A DNA stretch of 64,000 nt, from NCBI GenBank assembly GCA_029263315.1, contig JAJCXR010000046.1, forward strand, positions 1 to 64,000, given 5' to 3'. Positions 27,552 to 37,583 of this stretch are shown piece after piece. The DNA comes from Acidobacteriota bacterium. GTDB taxonomy: Bacteria > Acidobacteriota > Thermoanaerobaculia > Multivoradales > J023. The notes under the pieces were generated by a model. It saw only the letters and a list, made by a program, of their open reading frames with translations, did no database searches and was not told the DNA's origin. The stretch's first letter is position 1, and each line of letters begins with the position of its first letter. Both the position numbers and the translations under genes were made by a program.

Positions 27552-29270
27552 TTAGCGGCTGCCGCAGGTGACCGTGTTGGACGCTGAATCGTAGGTGTCG
27601 AAGTATTCTTGGTCCACGTCGGTGACGCAGAAGGTGAAGTTGGGCTTAATGCCGCTGAGTGCGGGATGCAAGATCGTCGCGACTCCCTCATGACTGGTCC
27701 TGCCCACGAAAGTGCCACTCAGTCCATTGGAGAACTCGCCGATGACATCGGCGAAGGGGACGACATTACCCAGCTCGTCGACCACCGTGATCGTCGCTTG
27801 ACCCCAGTAGAAAGGAAAGCCAGGGAATTTCTTGGTACCGGCGACCACATTGGTGACGTGCAATTTGTTGGTCTTGCTGGGCGACCCTAGGTAAGGACGC
27901 ACGCTCTTCCAGTAGTAGGAAAAGGCACCATCGAGAGTGTCGAAGACCGAAGCGTCGCAACGATTACTGTCGTTGGTTACTCCGAGATTTTGGCCGACCA
28001 CCTTGCCGTCCTCGCGAAAGATTGGGGATCCGCTGGAACCCCCTTCTGTGGTCCCGATGACGATATTGGTGTGAATGTACTTCTCGCTGGAGTGAAGAAC
28101 GACTTCGTGCTGGGAGAAAGCTTGTGGTTTACCCTTCGGGTGACTGATGCGGTAGAGCTGGGTACCTTCACTATCGATGACGTTGGCGGTGGTCCAACCC
28201 ATGAGTGCCCAGCCGGACGGTAGCTCAGAAAGCTCTAGAAGAGAGAAATCGCCACGGTTGTCGGTAGCCCAGAGGTCGGCACCGAGGACACTGTCGTTAT
28301 AGCTACCGGAGCAGCTGCCGCAAGGGCTCTGGTATTGGAAGAAAGCCTCCAGTGAATTGGCCGCCGATTCGGTGCTCAGGCAGTGGTGAGCGGTCAAGAA
28401 CCAGGGTTTGCGATGTGCGCTGTTCTGATCATTGAGCAAACCACCGCTACAGGTGTAGGAAAGACCGTCGTCGGGATCTTCGAAGGTGATTTTGGCGACC
28501 GCTTTGCGGGCATAGCTCAAGATGTCCCAGTCGTAGCATTCGGCATTCTCGACGCAGCTGATGTTGCCGCTGCAATCCGCCTTGCTCGCATCGCCACCGG
28601 CAACCTTGGCGAGCTCGAAGCGAGCCCCCAGGTGGGAGATCTCGGTGATGTCGAACGTCGCTTCGTGAAGTACCGAGGTGTCCGACGACTCGGAGCGTAC
28701 CTGGATCCAAACGTGCTCACCGAACACGGTATGAGACCAGAAGTCACCGTCGCCGTGAGGTCCCTTGCCCGTATAAGGCCCATGGGCTTGTCCGTCATCG
28801 TTGTATAGATAAAGAGCGGTGTTGGGCGGTAGGCGGAAGTTGGTGAAGTGGAGACGCAGGGCGGTGGCTCCGGTTGCATTCAACGAGGAAGTCCATATGA
28901 ACCCGCCATCAGCATCGAGGGCAGGGCTGCCGGCGCTCGACCTGGCGAATTTGTCGGCCATGGCAGCTTTCTCTAGGCCCAAATTCACCGAAACATCGAC
29001 GGGTAGGTGGACTCCGACAACGCGGCTCCCGGCCTCGTCCGAGTCGAGCAACGTTTTTTCGGTGGCATCGATTTCTACAACAACGCGACTTTTCACGGCC
29101 GAGGGTACGCGAGTCTCGACGAGATAGTTCCACAGAGCCTGTTTCATTTCTTTCTCGGCGACGATCTTCTCATGGTCGACACCGAACGAGGCATTGGTTT
29201 CGTCGAAATCTTGGCAGAACGCGGTAGCAGGAACGAGCAGCAAGGCAAAGGCAATAAGTAAACGTTTCAT
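27552..29270 (-). CDS. Secreted trypsin-like serine protease (lysyl endopeptidase-like)
   Basis: The start at 29270 is chosen because GAGGAG lies just upstream and a clean signal peptide follows (MKRLLIAFALLLVPATAFCQ). The upstream extension in the ORF track is not needed. After an N-terminal prodomain of about 230 residues the protease domain shows all three catalytic blocks: TAHHC near residue 294, GDFSLLEL near 340 and GGSSGSP near 412. Flanking cysteines (CVENAECYDW, YTCSGG and SPCGSCSG) match the disulfide-rich lysyl endopeptidase type of family S1. A C-terminal Ig-like domain of about 110 residues (ATITVVDELGNVVPFADV) may bind substrate or the cell surface. Role: extracellular proteolysis. 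Confidence 0.9.
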   Translation of the reverse strand: MKRLLIAFALLLVPATAFCQDFDETNASFGVDHEKIVAEKEMKQALWNYLVETRVPSAVKSRVVVEIDATEKTLLDSDEAGSRVVGVHLPVDVSVNLGLEKAAMADKFARSSAGSPALDADGGFIWTSSLNATGATALRLHFTNFRLPPNTALYLYNDDGQAHGPYTGKGPHGDGDFWSHTVFGEHVWIQVRSESSDTSVLHEATFDITEISHLGARFELAKVAGGDASKADCSGNISCVENAECYDWDILSYARKAVAKITFEDPDDGLSYTCSGGLLNDQNSAHRKPWFLTAHHCLSTESAANSLEAFFQYQSPCGSCSGSYNDSVLGADLWATDNRGDFSLLELSELPSGWALMGWTTANVIDSEGTQLYRISHPKGKPQAFSQHEVVLHSSEKYIHTNIVIGTTEGGSSGSPIFREDGKVVGQNLGVTNDSNRCDASVFDTLDGAFSYYWKSVRPYLGSPSKTNKLHVTNVVAGTKKFPGFPFYWGQATITVVDELGNVVPFADVIGEFSNGLSGTFVGRTSHEGVATILHPALSGIKPNFTFCVTDVDQEYFDTYDSASNTVTCGSR

Positions 29271-29429
29271 AACGCAACTCCTCGAGGCAGGCCTGTGTTT
29301 CTTTAGGTTGCTCAGCAATGAGCGTTTTGTCCGTCTTCACTTCTACAAGCGGCTTCCTTCGGCGTCGTGTGTCATCTTTTTTGATCTCTGTTCACGACGT
29401 CCGACCTGCTCGGTGGGAGCACTGGTTTC

Positions 29430-29570
29430 GGCACTGGGCAAGGTACGGCCCAAGGGGTCTGGACTGCTGAGCAAGTTGCCTCTGCCGTCGTACGTGTCGC
29501 GGGCCGAGCCACCTCGCGGATCGCGGTAGGATCCTTGGCGGATGTCTAGGCTCCCTCGGCCGGGTTGGTG
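29430..29570 (-). pseudogene. RHS gene scrap
   Basis: The minus strand encodes SLDIRQGSYRDPRGGSARDTYDGRGNLLSSPDPLGRT. The first part equals the RHS entry sequence SLDIRQGSYR of the full-length RHS gene, and the second is a YD repeat. Several hundred residues that should separate the two are missing, so this is an internally deleted remnant far from the main array. Confidence 0.75.
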
Positions 29571-29900
29571 CTTGTTGGCTCGGTGATGCTGGCGAGGGAG
29601 CCCCGTCGGCCGGTCGCGCCCCTCGGCCAGAACGATATTCAGTTTTTGTTGGAGTGCCTGAATAAGCGAATTCTGGGCTCGAGGTCGCCGCACGGGTCCG
29701 CGATAAAAACCTTGGCGGAGAGGTGGCAGCGGAGAAGGGCGGACATCTCTCCAGGGGTGAGCAGGCGACGACGTTTTCTGTTGGTCGAGTAGGGTGGGTT
29801 CCTGCGACGTGAGTTGCGTACACAGGGCGGAGGAGATCTGAGGTCGACAGCTGAAGATTGGAGCCCGATGTCGATGCGGGTATAGTCTTCTCTGAAGAAA

Positions 29901-30626
29901 ATGGCCTTGCTAGACGATGCCTGCAACGATCAAGGCGACTCGATGCCAATGAGAGACTACAGATCCCCGGCGGAATCGACCTCGACGGAGGCCGGGGGTG
30001 AGACCTCGGGCCTGGCGCTGCGAGCCGCCGTCGAGGCTGCGGTGGCCCGCTTCCAATCCCGGACGGATCGTGAAGAGAGTTTCCGTTGGCTGTACCAGAC
30101 GTACTTTCCGGCCATCGAGCGCTTCTTTGCCCGCAAGGGAATTCCCCCCGAAGATTGTTTGGACCTAACTCAAGAGACATTTTTAGGGATCTATAGAGGA
30201 TTAGACGTCTTTCGGAGCGACGCTCGCTTCGAGACTTGGCTCTACCGTGTCGCCACCTCGACCTACCTCAAGAGCTTGCGGACGGGGGCCACAGCGAAAA
30301 GGAAGGGGCGGAGTGTGCCACTGGACGATGGCCTAGCTTCTGAGGCTGCTCTCGGCTCACCCGCCGATCAGCTCGAGGGAGTGATCGAGGACGAGAGGGC
30401 GCAGGCGATGGCGGCTGCCGTTCGACGGCTGCCCGATCAGATGCGCAAGTGTTTGACCTTTCGCCTCTATCAGCAGTTGGCTTATCGGGAGATCGCAGAG
30501 GTCATGAAGCTCAATATCGAGACGGTCAAGGTGCATCTCTTCAAGGCCCGCAAGAGGCTGAAGGAAGATTTGCACGAGTACACCCTAGAGGAATTGGACG
30601 CCGAGACGGAGACCACAGGATGTTAG
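29901..30626 (+). CDS. ECF-type RNA polymerase sigma factor (cassette 1)
   Basis: The product has up to 241 residues; a start at 29943 is also possible. Region 2 is LYQTYFPAIERFFARKG followed by DLTQETFLGIYRGLDVFR and FETWLYRVATSTYLKSLR. Region 4 is LPDQMRKCLTFRLYQQLAYREIAEVM followed by the recognition helix NIETVKVHLFKARKRLKE. An extended N-terminal tail of about 50 residues is unusual. The stop codon is inside the start of the anti-sigma gene (ATGTTAG overlap), so the two are coupled. The protein should direct core polymerase to a small regulon, probably including its own operon. It is a paralogue of the sigma factor at 46871. Confidence 0.93.
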   Translation: MALLDDACNDQGDSMPMRDYRSPAESTSTEAGGETSGLALRAAVEAAVARFQSRTDREESFRWLYQTYFPAIERFFARKGIPPEDCLDLTQETFLGIYRGLDVFRSDARFETWLYRVATSTYLKSLRTGATAKRKGRSVPLDDGLASEAALGSPADQLEGVIEDERAQAMAAAVRRLPDQMRKCLTFRLYQQLAYREIAEVMKLNIETVKVHLFKARKRLKEDLHEYTLEELDAETETTGC

Positions 30627-31414
30627 GCGAAGTCACAGATTCTGAAGCTCTTGTGGCGACCCTTGCTGGGGTAGCCAAGGGCACGGTGGAGACCCATCCT
30701 GAGCTGGATCTCTTGGTCGCCTATCGTTCCGAGGCCTTGCCCATTGCCGACCGGGCCAGGGTTCAGGATCACCTCGAAGGATGCCGACGCTGTACCCAGA
30801 GCCTGCTTGAATTGAGTGATTTCGAAAACCTGAGCTCTCAGCCCCCGAGCTCTGTGGACCACTTTGCAGCGGTCGCTTCGTGGCGTGATTTCAAGAGGCA
30901 AGTCGCTGAATTTGATCGACCGACCCGCCGCCGTCCACCTCCGGCTAACAAGCTCAGGCCCGTCGCCTATGCGGTGGCCGCTGTAGCGTTGGTAGGGTTT
31001 GTATCGCTGTTGTTCAAGATCGCTGATCTGCACACCTCGAACACCGAGCTTCAGCAAGTCGTGGCGGAGTTGGAGACCATCCAGGTCAATCCACCGATGA
31101 TCCATTTGGATGTCGTCACCCGGGGCGATGAAACCAAGACGGTGGTCGAGCTCCCTGCCGGACGCCCCTACTTCTTGGTCACTGTTTTCCCCGAATCGAC
31201 GGAGGATTATCCGACCTTCGACATGGTGCTGGAAGACGCGCTGGGTCAGGTGGTTTGGCAGGCTGAGAGTGCGCTTTCGGAGGCCGAGACCCTACGCATC
31301 ATCTTCCATCGCTATCAAATCCCCGCTGGGGACTATCGACTGCGGGTCTACGGCCTCGACGGCGACGACCGGCAAGTCGTCAATGACCAGTGGCTGAGCC
31401 TGCGCTATTTATGA
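30620..31414 (+). CDS. Membrane anti-sigma factor with HxxxCxxC zinc finger (cassette 1)
   Basis: The ATG at 30620 overlaps the sigma stop and is preferred to the longer frame. The protein has 264 residues. Residues 25-75 form an anti-sigma zinc-finger domain (LDLLVAYRSEALP then DHLEGCRRCTQSLLEL). Residues 115-137 are one membrane helix (VAYAVAAVALVGFVSLLF). A short coiled coil (TELQQVVAELE) and a beta-rich C-terminal domain of about 110 residues ending GDYRLRVYGLDG should face the periplasm. The cytosolic part should hold the sigma factor inactive. The external domain is well placed to sense stress or to be cut by the exported CHAT protease encoded next door. Confidence 0.85.
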   Translation: MLGEVTDSEALVATLAGVAKGTVETHPELDLLVAYRSEALPIADRARVQDHLEGCRRCTQSLLELSDFENLSSQPPSSVDHFAAVASWRDFKRQVAEFDRPTRRRPPPANKLRPVAYAVAAVALVGFVSLLFKIADLHTSNTELQQVVAELETIQVNPPMIHLDVVTRGDETKTVVELPAGRPYFLVTVFPESTEDYPTFDMVLEDALGQVVWQAESALSEAETLRIIFHRYQIPAGDYRLRVYGLDGDDRQVVNDQWLSLRYL

Positions 31415-31537
31415 CCTGGAAGCCCATGACCTGGAGACCTACAGTCTGCGCAACCATGTGAGCTAGTGCTTCGGCAATCGTCCTAGGAGCTCCAGCATGT
31501 CGACAGCAACGGGATTGCAGGAACTACGGGGTGTGTT

Positions 31538-34500
31538 GTGAGATTCCTCGGCCCGGTCGACGGTTTGTCGATATGGCGGGTCGGGCTGCTGGCGATATGG
31601 ACGATTTCGTGCCAACCCCCTGAGGATTCTGGGCAGAGCGAGGCCATGCCCGAGGCGCAAGAGACCTCGGTGGTGCAGGACGGAGCCGTGATCTGCCGTC
31701 CGTTGCCAGCGGAGGCTGACGTCGAGAATCAGCTCAGTCCCAGCGAGGTGCATTGCTACACCCTCGATCTCGCCAGCGGCGAATTTATCCACCTGGTTGT
31801 CGAGCAGCTCGGTGTCGATGTCACCGCCACCCTCAACGGCCCCGATGGTTCGACCTTGGTCGAGGTCGACCGCGATATTGGCTACGAGGGACCCGAGCCC
31901 TTGTTGGCGTTGGCTGAAGTGGCTGGCAAGCACACCTTGGAGGTGAAGGCCTCGGACTATCCTTGGGTGACGGGGAGATACCGAATCGAGGTGCGAGAGT
32001 GGCACGACGCTTCGCAGGTTGATCGCCTCAGGGCGAGGGCAGCGGCCCTGGTCTATGGCAAGTCGGACCTGCCACGGGCCCTGGAATTATGGCAGACCGT
32101 GGCCGACGATTTCTGGCAGGCCGAAACACTCTATTTGTTGGCGAAGCAGCAAGACGATGCGGACCAAGCCATACGCCTCTATGAGCGCAGCGCGGCGTTG
32201 TTCGCTGCGGTGGGGGATGCGTCGCGACAAGGAACCGCCCTGAGCTCAGCGGGCAACCTGTGCCGCAACGCGGGCGAGGCGGAGAAGGCGATTTCCTACT
32301 ATCATCGGGCGCTGGCTGTCCAACAGGGGGCGGGGAATCGACTCGGGGAAGCGATCGCCAAGAGCAACTTGGGGGGTGCCCATCGGACCCTAGGGGGTTA
32401 CCAAGAGGCCTTGGCACACTATGAGGCAGCCTTGAGACTGTGGGATGGTGACAAGGACTCAGACCGTATCGCCCAGACCTCCCACAATCTGGGTGTGGTC
32501 TATCGCCTGCTGGGCAGCTTTGAGCTAGCGGCGGACCACCTGACGACGGCAGAAGGTGCTTTTGCTGAGCTCGGGACGGACAAAGTCGGCTCGGAGAAAC
32601 GTCGATTGGACCGGCTCCGCGCCGCGACGCTCAATCAACTGGGCAAGCTGTATCAGCAGCAGAACGAGCCGCTCAAAGCCCTTGAGCTGCACCAACAGGC
32701 CCTCTATTTGAGGACGCAGCACGGGGATAGGCGAGGTCGATCAAATTCTTGGGTGGACATCGGCCTTGCCTACCAAGCCCTCGATCGACCCGACGATGCG
32801 CGCCAAGCTTACGGCGAGGCGTTGGGCATCCTGGAAGATCTAGATCGTCCCCGGCTCGAGGCCAAGGTGCTTCTCGCCTCGAGCCTGTTGGCCGGCACCC
32901 CAGAGCAAGAGCGACTGGCCCTGGACAGGGCGGAAAAAGCAGCCGAGCTCTACCATGGTTTCGGGGATCCGGTGGGGGAGGCTGAAAGTTTGATCAGCCT
33001 GGCAGAAAATCACGCCCGTCGTGGCGATTTGAGGCTGGCTCGCCAAGCCGCCGGCCGGGCAGGGGACCTGGTCGAAGGCTTGCGCTTGAGCTCGGTCAGC
33101 CCTGACTTTCGCGCCTCATATTTTTCCACCGTAGAGCATTTTTTTGACCTCCAGATCGATCTCCTGGTGAAATCCCACCGCCACGAGCCAAAGGCTGGCC
33201 ACGCCGCGCGGGCCCTACAGGTGAACGAGCGGGCCCGCGCTCGGTCGCTCTTGGAGATGCTGGCTGAGGCGGGAGCGGATATCCGCCGGGGTGTGGCGCC
33301 GCTCTTACTAGATCGAGAGAAGAGATTGCAGGAGGAGGTCAATCGCCATGCCCAACGGCTCCGACTTCTGAAATCGGCGGCGCTGAACCGAGTCCCCCGG
33401 ATCGAGGAAGCGCAGAAACAACAGCGCGAATCGGTCGCACTTCTGGGTGCTACCCGTTCGGAGATCCGAGCTCGTAGCCCGCGCTACGCGGCCTTGACCC
33501 AACCCCAGCCGTTGGGGCTCGAAGAGATACAGCGGCTGCTGGTGGACGATTCCACCTTACTTCTCGAATACCAGTTGGGCGAGGAACGTTCACATTTGTG
33601 GCTCGTCGGCCACGACTCCCTAGAAGTTTTTGAGCTGCCTGCGAGGCATCGAGTCGAGTCGCTGGCAAGGAAGACCTCCGAGTTGCTGAAACACAGCAAT
33701 CGGCCGGAGAGCTGGGTCTCCAGCCGTCGATTCCTCTGCGAGCTGAGTCAGCAGTTGCTTGGCCAAGTGGCCAGCCGACTGACCGCCGAACGGTTGATCA
33801 TCGTTGCCGATGGGGCGCTGCAATACATCCCATTCGCCGTACTGCCAAACCCCAACACTCCAGGAGAGTGTGCCGCCGCGCCACCCCTGATTGTCGACCA
33901 CGAAGTCGTCTATCTACCGTCGGCTTCGGTGTTGGCGGTGTTGCGGCTGGAGCCTGCGGCACGTTCCCCCGCCTCTGGCTTGGTGGCGGTATTGGCCGAT
34001 CCCGTGTTCTCACCCCTGGACGGTCGAGTCTCCTCCGAGGTTGGGTCGCCGGCACCGGTCGGTAGCATGACGCCCCGGCCCTTGCCTCGTCTGGAGCATG
34101 CTCGGGCCGAGGCAGACGGAATCCTGGCCCTGGTGCCAGCCGATCGACAATTCAGCGCCTTCGACTTCGCAGCCAGCAAAGACACCGTTCTCCAAGGCCA
34201 CCTCAAGGGCTATCAAATCATCCACTTCGCGACCCACGCCATGCTCGATACCAACCAGCCCGAGCTTTCAGGCCTGGCGTTCTCGCAAGTCGATGCCGGC
34301 GGCAGATCGCAGATCGATCCCTTCCTGCGGCTGCACGAGCTCTACAACTTGGACCTTCCTACGGAGTTGGTGGTGCTCAGCGCCTGCAATACGGCCTTGG
34401 GAAAAGAGGTGCGGGGCGAGGGGCTGGTGGGTTTGACCCGTGGTTTCATGTATGCGGGTGCCCGTCGGGTCGTGGTGAGCCTGTGGAACGTCGGCGACGA

Positions 34501-34678
34501 TAGCACCCGCCAGCTGATGATCGAGCTCTACCGCGGCCTTTTGGAAGAAAGACTGCCACCCGCTGCGGCGCTTCGCCAAGCCCAGATCTCCATCTGGAAG
34601 ACGCGACGGGCTCCTTTCCACTGGGGTGCCTTTGTTCTGCAAGGCGAGTGGAACCCGCTGCCGTCGTCGGCCGAATAA
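31538..34678 (+). CDS. Exported TPR-CHAT caspase-like protease (cassette 1)
   Basis: The GTG at 31538 opens a signal sequence ending in WTISC, a near-canonical lipobox, so the protein is probably an outer or inner membrane lipoprotein. Residues 60-155 are a PPC-like beta domain (HCYTLDLASGEFIHLVV). Residues 160-500 hold tetratricopeptide repeats (for example GEAEKAISYYHRALAVQQ and GEAIAKSNLGGAHRTLGGYQ). A helical linker leads to the CHAT domain at 720-1046. It has the caspase-like dyad: HFATHA near residue 896 and LSACNTALG near 948, followed by GEGLVGLTRGFMYAGAR. It lies 123 bp after the anti-sigma gene. The repeats probably bind a protein partner and the CHAT domain cuts it. Confidence 0.9.
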   Translation: MRFLGPVDGLSIWRVGLLAIWTISCQPPEDSGQSEAMPEAQETSVVQDGAVICRPLPAEADVENQLSPSEVHCYTLDLASGEFIHLVVEQLGVDVTATLNGPDGSTLVEVDRDIGYEGPEPLLALAEVAGKHTLEVKASDYPWVTGRYRIEVREWHDASQVDRLRARAAALVYGKSDLPRALELWQTVADDFWQAETLYLLAKQQDDADQAIRLYERSAALFAAVGDASRQGTALSSAGNLCRNAGEAEKAISYYHRALAVQQGAGNRLGEAIAKSNLGGAHRTLGGYQEALAHYEAALRLWDGDKDSDRIAQTSHNLGVVYRLLGSFELAADHLTTAEGAFAELGTDKVGSEKRRLDRLRAATLNQLGKLYQQQNEPLKALELHQQALYLRTQHGDRRGRSNSWVDIGLAYQALDRPDDARQAYGEALGILEDLDRPRLEAKVLLASSLLAGTPEQERLALDRAEKAAELYHGFGDPVGEAESLISLAENHARRGDLRLARQAAGRAGDLVEGLRLSSVSPDFRASYFSTVEHFFDLQIDLLVKSHRHEPKAGHAARALQVNERARARSLLEMLAEAGADIRRGVAPLLLDREKRLQEEVNRHAQRLRLLKSAALNRVPRIEEAQKQQRESVALLGATRSEIRARSPRYAALTQPQPLGLEEIQRLLVDDSTLLLEYQLGEERSHLWLVGHDSLEVFELPARHRVESLARKTSELLKHSNRPESWVSSRRFLCELSQQLLGQVASRLTAERLIIVADGALQYIPFAVLPNPNTPGECAAAPPLIVDHEVVYLPSASVLAVLRLEPAARSPASGLVAVLADPVFSPLDGRVSSEVGSPAPVGSMTPRPLPRLEHARAEADGILALVPADRQFSAFDFAASKDTVLQGHLKGYQIIHFATHAMLDTNQPELSGLAFSQVDAGGRSQIDPFLRLHELYNLDLPTELVVLSACNTALGKEVRGEGLVGLTRGFMYAGARRVVVSLWNVGDDSTRQLMIELYRGLLEERLPPAAALRQAQISIWKTRRAPFHWGAFVLQGEWNPLPSSAE

Positions 34679-34720
34679 ACAAATCCCAGCGAAGCGGACC
34701 TAAGGAGAGGAATCACTCTG

Positions 34721-34750
34721 ATGCAACCTAGAAAAGGACGAGGCAGCTAG
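34721..34750 (+). other. Possible 9-codon leader ORF
   Basis: ATG at 34721 follows TAAGGAGAGG at a 10-bp spacing and encodes MQPRKGRGS before TAG. It sits in the 123-bp gap before the subtilase gene. The ribosome site is better than that of many real genes here, so a translated leader is possible, but nothing else supports it. Confidence 0.25.
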
Positions 34751-34801
34751 GACCGGTCCTTCATCTTGTCAGTCTCCTAGCGAAAGGGAGAAAAGACGGC
34801 T

Positions 34802-37579
34802 ATGAGTCTGAGACTATCGCTTGAGATCCAAGGATTAAGCACCGACGAACCCGTCACCGTTGCCCTAGACGGCCAAGGACAGGAGTGGGTCCATCACCAG
34901 ACTTCGCAGCCTCGGGGGCAGCTCTCCGATCCAGAGAGGCTCGGTGGTGAGGCGGACCCGGACGACCCGATGGACTTGGGCGGCAGTGAGCATTCCCTGA
35001 GCTGTGGCTGCGGAGCGCCTCGGTCGGCACCGTCAACGGTCGGTTCTTCGGGCTCGACTTTTTCCTCTCGATCCACGTTTACTTCATCGGCGGCACCACC
35101 CACCAGCGGTTTCATCATCGTTTCCCTTTCGTCGTTGGTTCCCAGCAGCGACGCCCAGGACCTCTATTGCCTGGCGGACACTTTAGGGCTCGAGGGCCTC
35201 AAACAAGTCCTGTTGCGGTTCCATAGACCCGATTCGGAACCTGCGATCACCTCGCGGAGGGCAGAGAAGGACGATGCAACTTCTAGCAATGGCTACTCCG
35301 CTGGTCAAAACCCGTGTCGATCAGCAAAACGGACCTCCCTAGAGGACCTCGAGCGCCGGGCGACCCGCAGCCGATGGCGGCCCCGAAGAAGTCTGCGCAG
35401 CTACTGGCGGGTGGCTGGCCCCACCCAGACACCGAAACTGCGTTGGGGGAGGGAGGCGACCCCGGCGAGCGGCCTGGGCTACTCGACGGCCGAGTTGGCC
35501 CGAAGCTTTGTTGAGCAGCTCAACGCCTTGCGGGAAGTCGATTTGGCCTATCAGGAGCTGGCGGCGTCGGATCCCACTTCGCTGGAGAGTATGCCTTCGG
35601 CGGAGGAGTTTTCTGACTTCCAGTTCTACCTCGACCCGAGTCCGTTGGGCATCGACGCCCGCTGGGCCCGCAACCGACTCAATGGCATAGGTGAGGCAGG
35701 CAAGATTACGGTGGCGGACTTGGAGCAGGGCTGGATTCTCGATCACGAAGATCTCGTCGATGCGGCTGCGAACCCCTTGATCCACGGAGAGAACCGGCAC
35801 GGTGTCGGCACCTATCGAGGCCACCATGGTACGGCGGTTCTAGGCGAGATCGCCGCCAAGGAAGGAAATCGACGTGGCGTCATCGGTATTGTCTCGAACG
35901 CCGGGCGGGTGGTGGTGGCGTCGCATTTTCGTTCCGAGGGCACCCTGCAGCAGGCCAGCAATAGCCGCGTGGCAGATGCCATCGTCGCTTTGACCACTGG
36001 CAACAACCCACCCCTGGAAGCCGGCGATGTCTTGCTTCTCGAAGTGCAACGGGGCGGGCTACCCACGACGGTCGATCCCCTCGACTTCGATGCTGTTCGT
36101 CTGGCGGTCGCCAATGGCGTCATTGTCGTCGAGGCAGCCGGTAATGGTGGTTTTGACTTGGATCGTTTGGCCAAGACCGTCGATGGCCGCTCCTTCGATC
36201 GCCGGCATGGGGACTTTCGAGACTCCGGCTCCATCATGGTGGGCGCGGCCCACGCCGCGGTGCCCCACAACCGGGCTCCCTACTCCAACCATGGGACCCG
36301 GATCGACTGCTTCGGTTGGGGGGATCGGGTGATGACCGCCGGCTACGGGGGCTACCTGAGTGACGACGCTGAGCACTCGATCTACAGTGACAACTTTTCC
36401 GGCACCAGCGCCGCGGCGCCGATGATCGTCGGTGCCGCGGTCTTGATACAAAGCGTCTATCGGGAGAACGCGGCACCGGAAATGTTAGGCGATGACCTCG
36501 AAGGCCACCACGAGAGCTGGAGACGTCTTTCGCCCCAGCAGATGCGCTCACTACTCTCCGATCCCCGCAGCGGCACGCCGCAAGGGCCCGACGTCAGGGG
36601 TCGTATCGGTGTGATGCCGGATCTACGTGCCATTTTGGACGAAACCCTGGGTATCGTTCCAAAGGTATACCTGCGGGATCATCTGGGCGACAGCGGCCAA
36701 ACTCCACGGGCTCAGTGGACCTGCACCTCTCCCGACATCATCGTCACCAACCAGACCGCAAACGTCGAGCAATTTGGCGAGGGGAGCGGAACGGAGAATG
36801 ACCCACACCTCGGTTTCAACCTGGCTCGGCACGACAACAAACAGCTCTTTGTCCGTTTGAGGAATCGAGGTCTGCGGCCAGCCGAAGATGCCCGGGTTAC
36901 TGTCTACTCAGCTCCGATCTCGACCCTTGCCACCCCCGACCGATGGCAGCGCCTAGGGCACACAGAGCTGCACGAACCGAGCATTCCACAGGGGGATACT
37001 CTCGCCGTCAGAAAGGTTTCAATGGAGGATCAGCTCAGCTCCGGTTCCTTAGATGACGAGGGATATTGCCTGGTGGCCGTCGCCGAGCATCGGGGGAGTG
37101 CCGAAGGGCCCGTACCTTGCTCCGCAGCTAATTTCAATTGGCGGAAGTACCTCGCTATGATGCGCAACCAGGGAAATGTGGTGGTTCGCAACGTCCATCG
37201 CCTGACCTGTGGACCTTTGGCGGTCTTCAAAGTGAATGGAACCCCCGATCAACCTCGGACTTTTGAATTCGAAGTCATCCAGCGGCTGCCGATCGGCGTG
37301 ACCGTCCGACTGACCGCCCAGGTTGGACTGGCTCTCAAGATGAGTCGCGGAAGGTTATGGAAAGTGCAACGGTCGTCGGACGATCAAATGACACTCCACC
37401 TCCCGAAGCAACCTCGTTTTAGCCTCGGCAAGGTGACCTTGCCGTCGGGAATCCTCTTTCCTTGCCATTTTGCGCTGGCGGGCAGCGGCCTGGCGCCTGG
37501 CCACAGCCTGGCGCTTCGTCAGCTCTACCGTGGCCAAGAGGTGGGTCGCATCACTTGGTGTTTTCCTGCCGGGGGTTAG
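34802..37579 (+). CDS. Cytosolic S8 subtilisin-like serine protease
   Basis: The ATG has AAAGGGAGAA upstream. The 925-residue product has no signal peptide. Residues 1-290 are a low-complexity and helical N-terminal region. The subtilase domain spans about 295-620 with the three catalytic blocks: ITVADLEQGW (Asp near 305), HHGTAVLGEI (His near 341) and FSGTSAAAPM (Ser near 535); the oxyanion region AAGNGG is also present. The C-terminal 300 residues are beta-rich and end without an anchor. It follows the TPR-CHAT gene in the same direction, so it may be a substrate, partner or second protease in the same pathway. This protease-protease pairing is the only functional hint; the target is unknown. 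Confidence 0.87.
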   Translation: MSLRLSLEIQGLSTDEPVTVALDGQGQEWVHHQTSQPRGQLSDPERLGGEADPDDPMDLGGSEHSLSCGCGAPRSAPSTVGSSGSTFSSRSTFTSSAAPPTSGFIIVSLSSLVPSSDAQDLYCLADTLGLEGLKQVLLRFHRPDSEPAITSRRAEKDDATSSNGYSAGQNPCRSAKRTSLEDLERRATRSRWRPRRSLRSYWRVAGPTQTPKLRWGREATPASGLGYSTAELARSFVEQLNALREVDLAYQELAASDPTSLESMPSAEEFSDFQFYLDPSPLGIDARWARNRLNGIGEAGKITVADLEQGWILDHEDLVDAAANPLIHGENRHGVGTYRGHHGTAVLGEIAAKEGNRRGVIGIVSNAGRVVVASHFRSEGTLQQASNSRVADAIVALTTGNNPPLEAGDVLLLEVQRGGLPTTVDPLDFDAVRLAVANGVIVVEAAGNGGFDLDRLAKTVDGRSFDRRHGDFRDSGSIMVGAAHAAVPHNRAPYSNHGTRIDCFGWGDRVMTAGYGGYLSDDAEHSIYSDNFSGTSAAAPMIVGAAVLIQSVYRENAAPEMLGDDLEGHHESWRRLSPQQMRSLLSDPRSGTPQGPDVRGRIGVMPDLRAILDETLGIVPKVYLRDHLGDSGQTPRAQWTCTSPDIIVTNQTANVEQFGEGSGTENDPHLGFNLARHDNKQLFVRLRNRGLRPAEDARVTVYSAPISTLATPDRWQRLGHTELHEPSIPQGDTLAVRKVSMEDQLSSGSLDDEGYCLVAVAEHRGSAEGPVPCSAANFNWRKYLAMMRNQGNVVVRNVHRLTCGPLAVFKVNGTPDQPRTFEFEVIQRLPIGVTVRLTAQVGLALKMSRGRLWKVQRSSDDQMTLHLPKQPRFSLGKVTLPSGILFPCHFALAGSGLAPGHSLALRQLYRGQEVGRITWCFPAGG

Positions 37580-37583
37580 GCTT

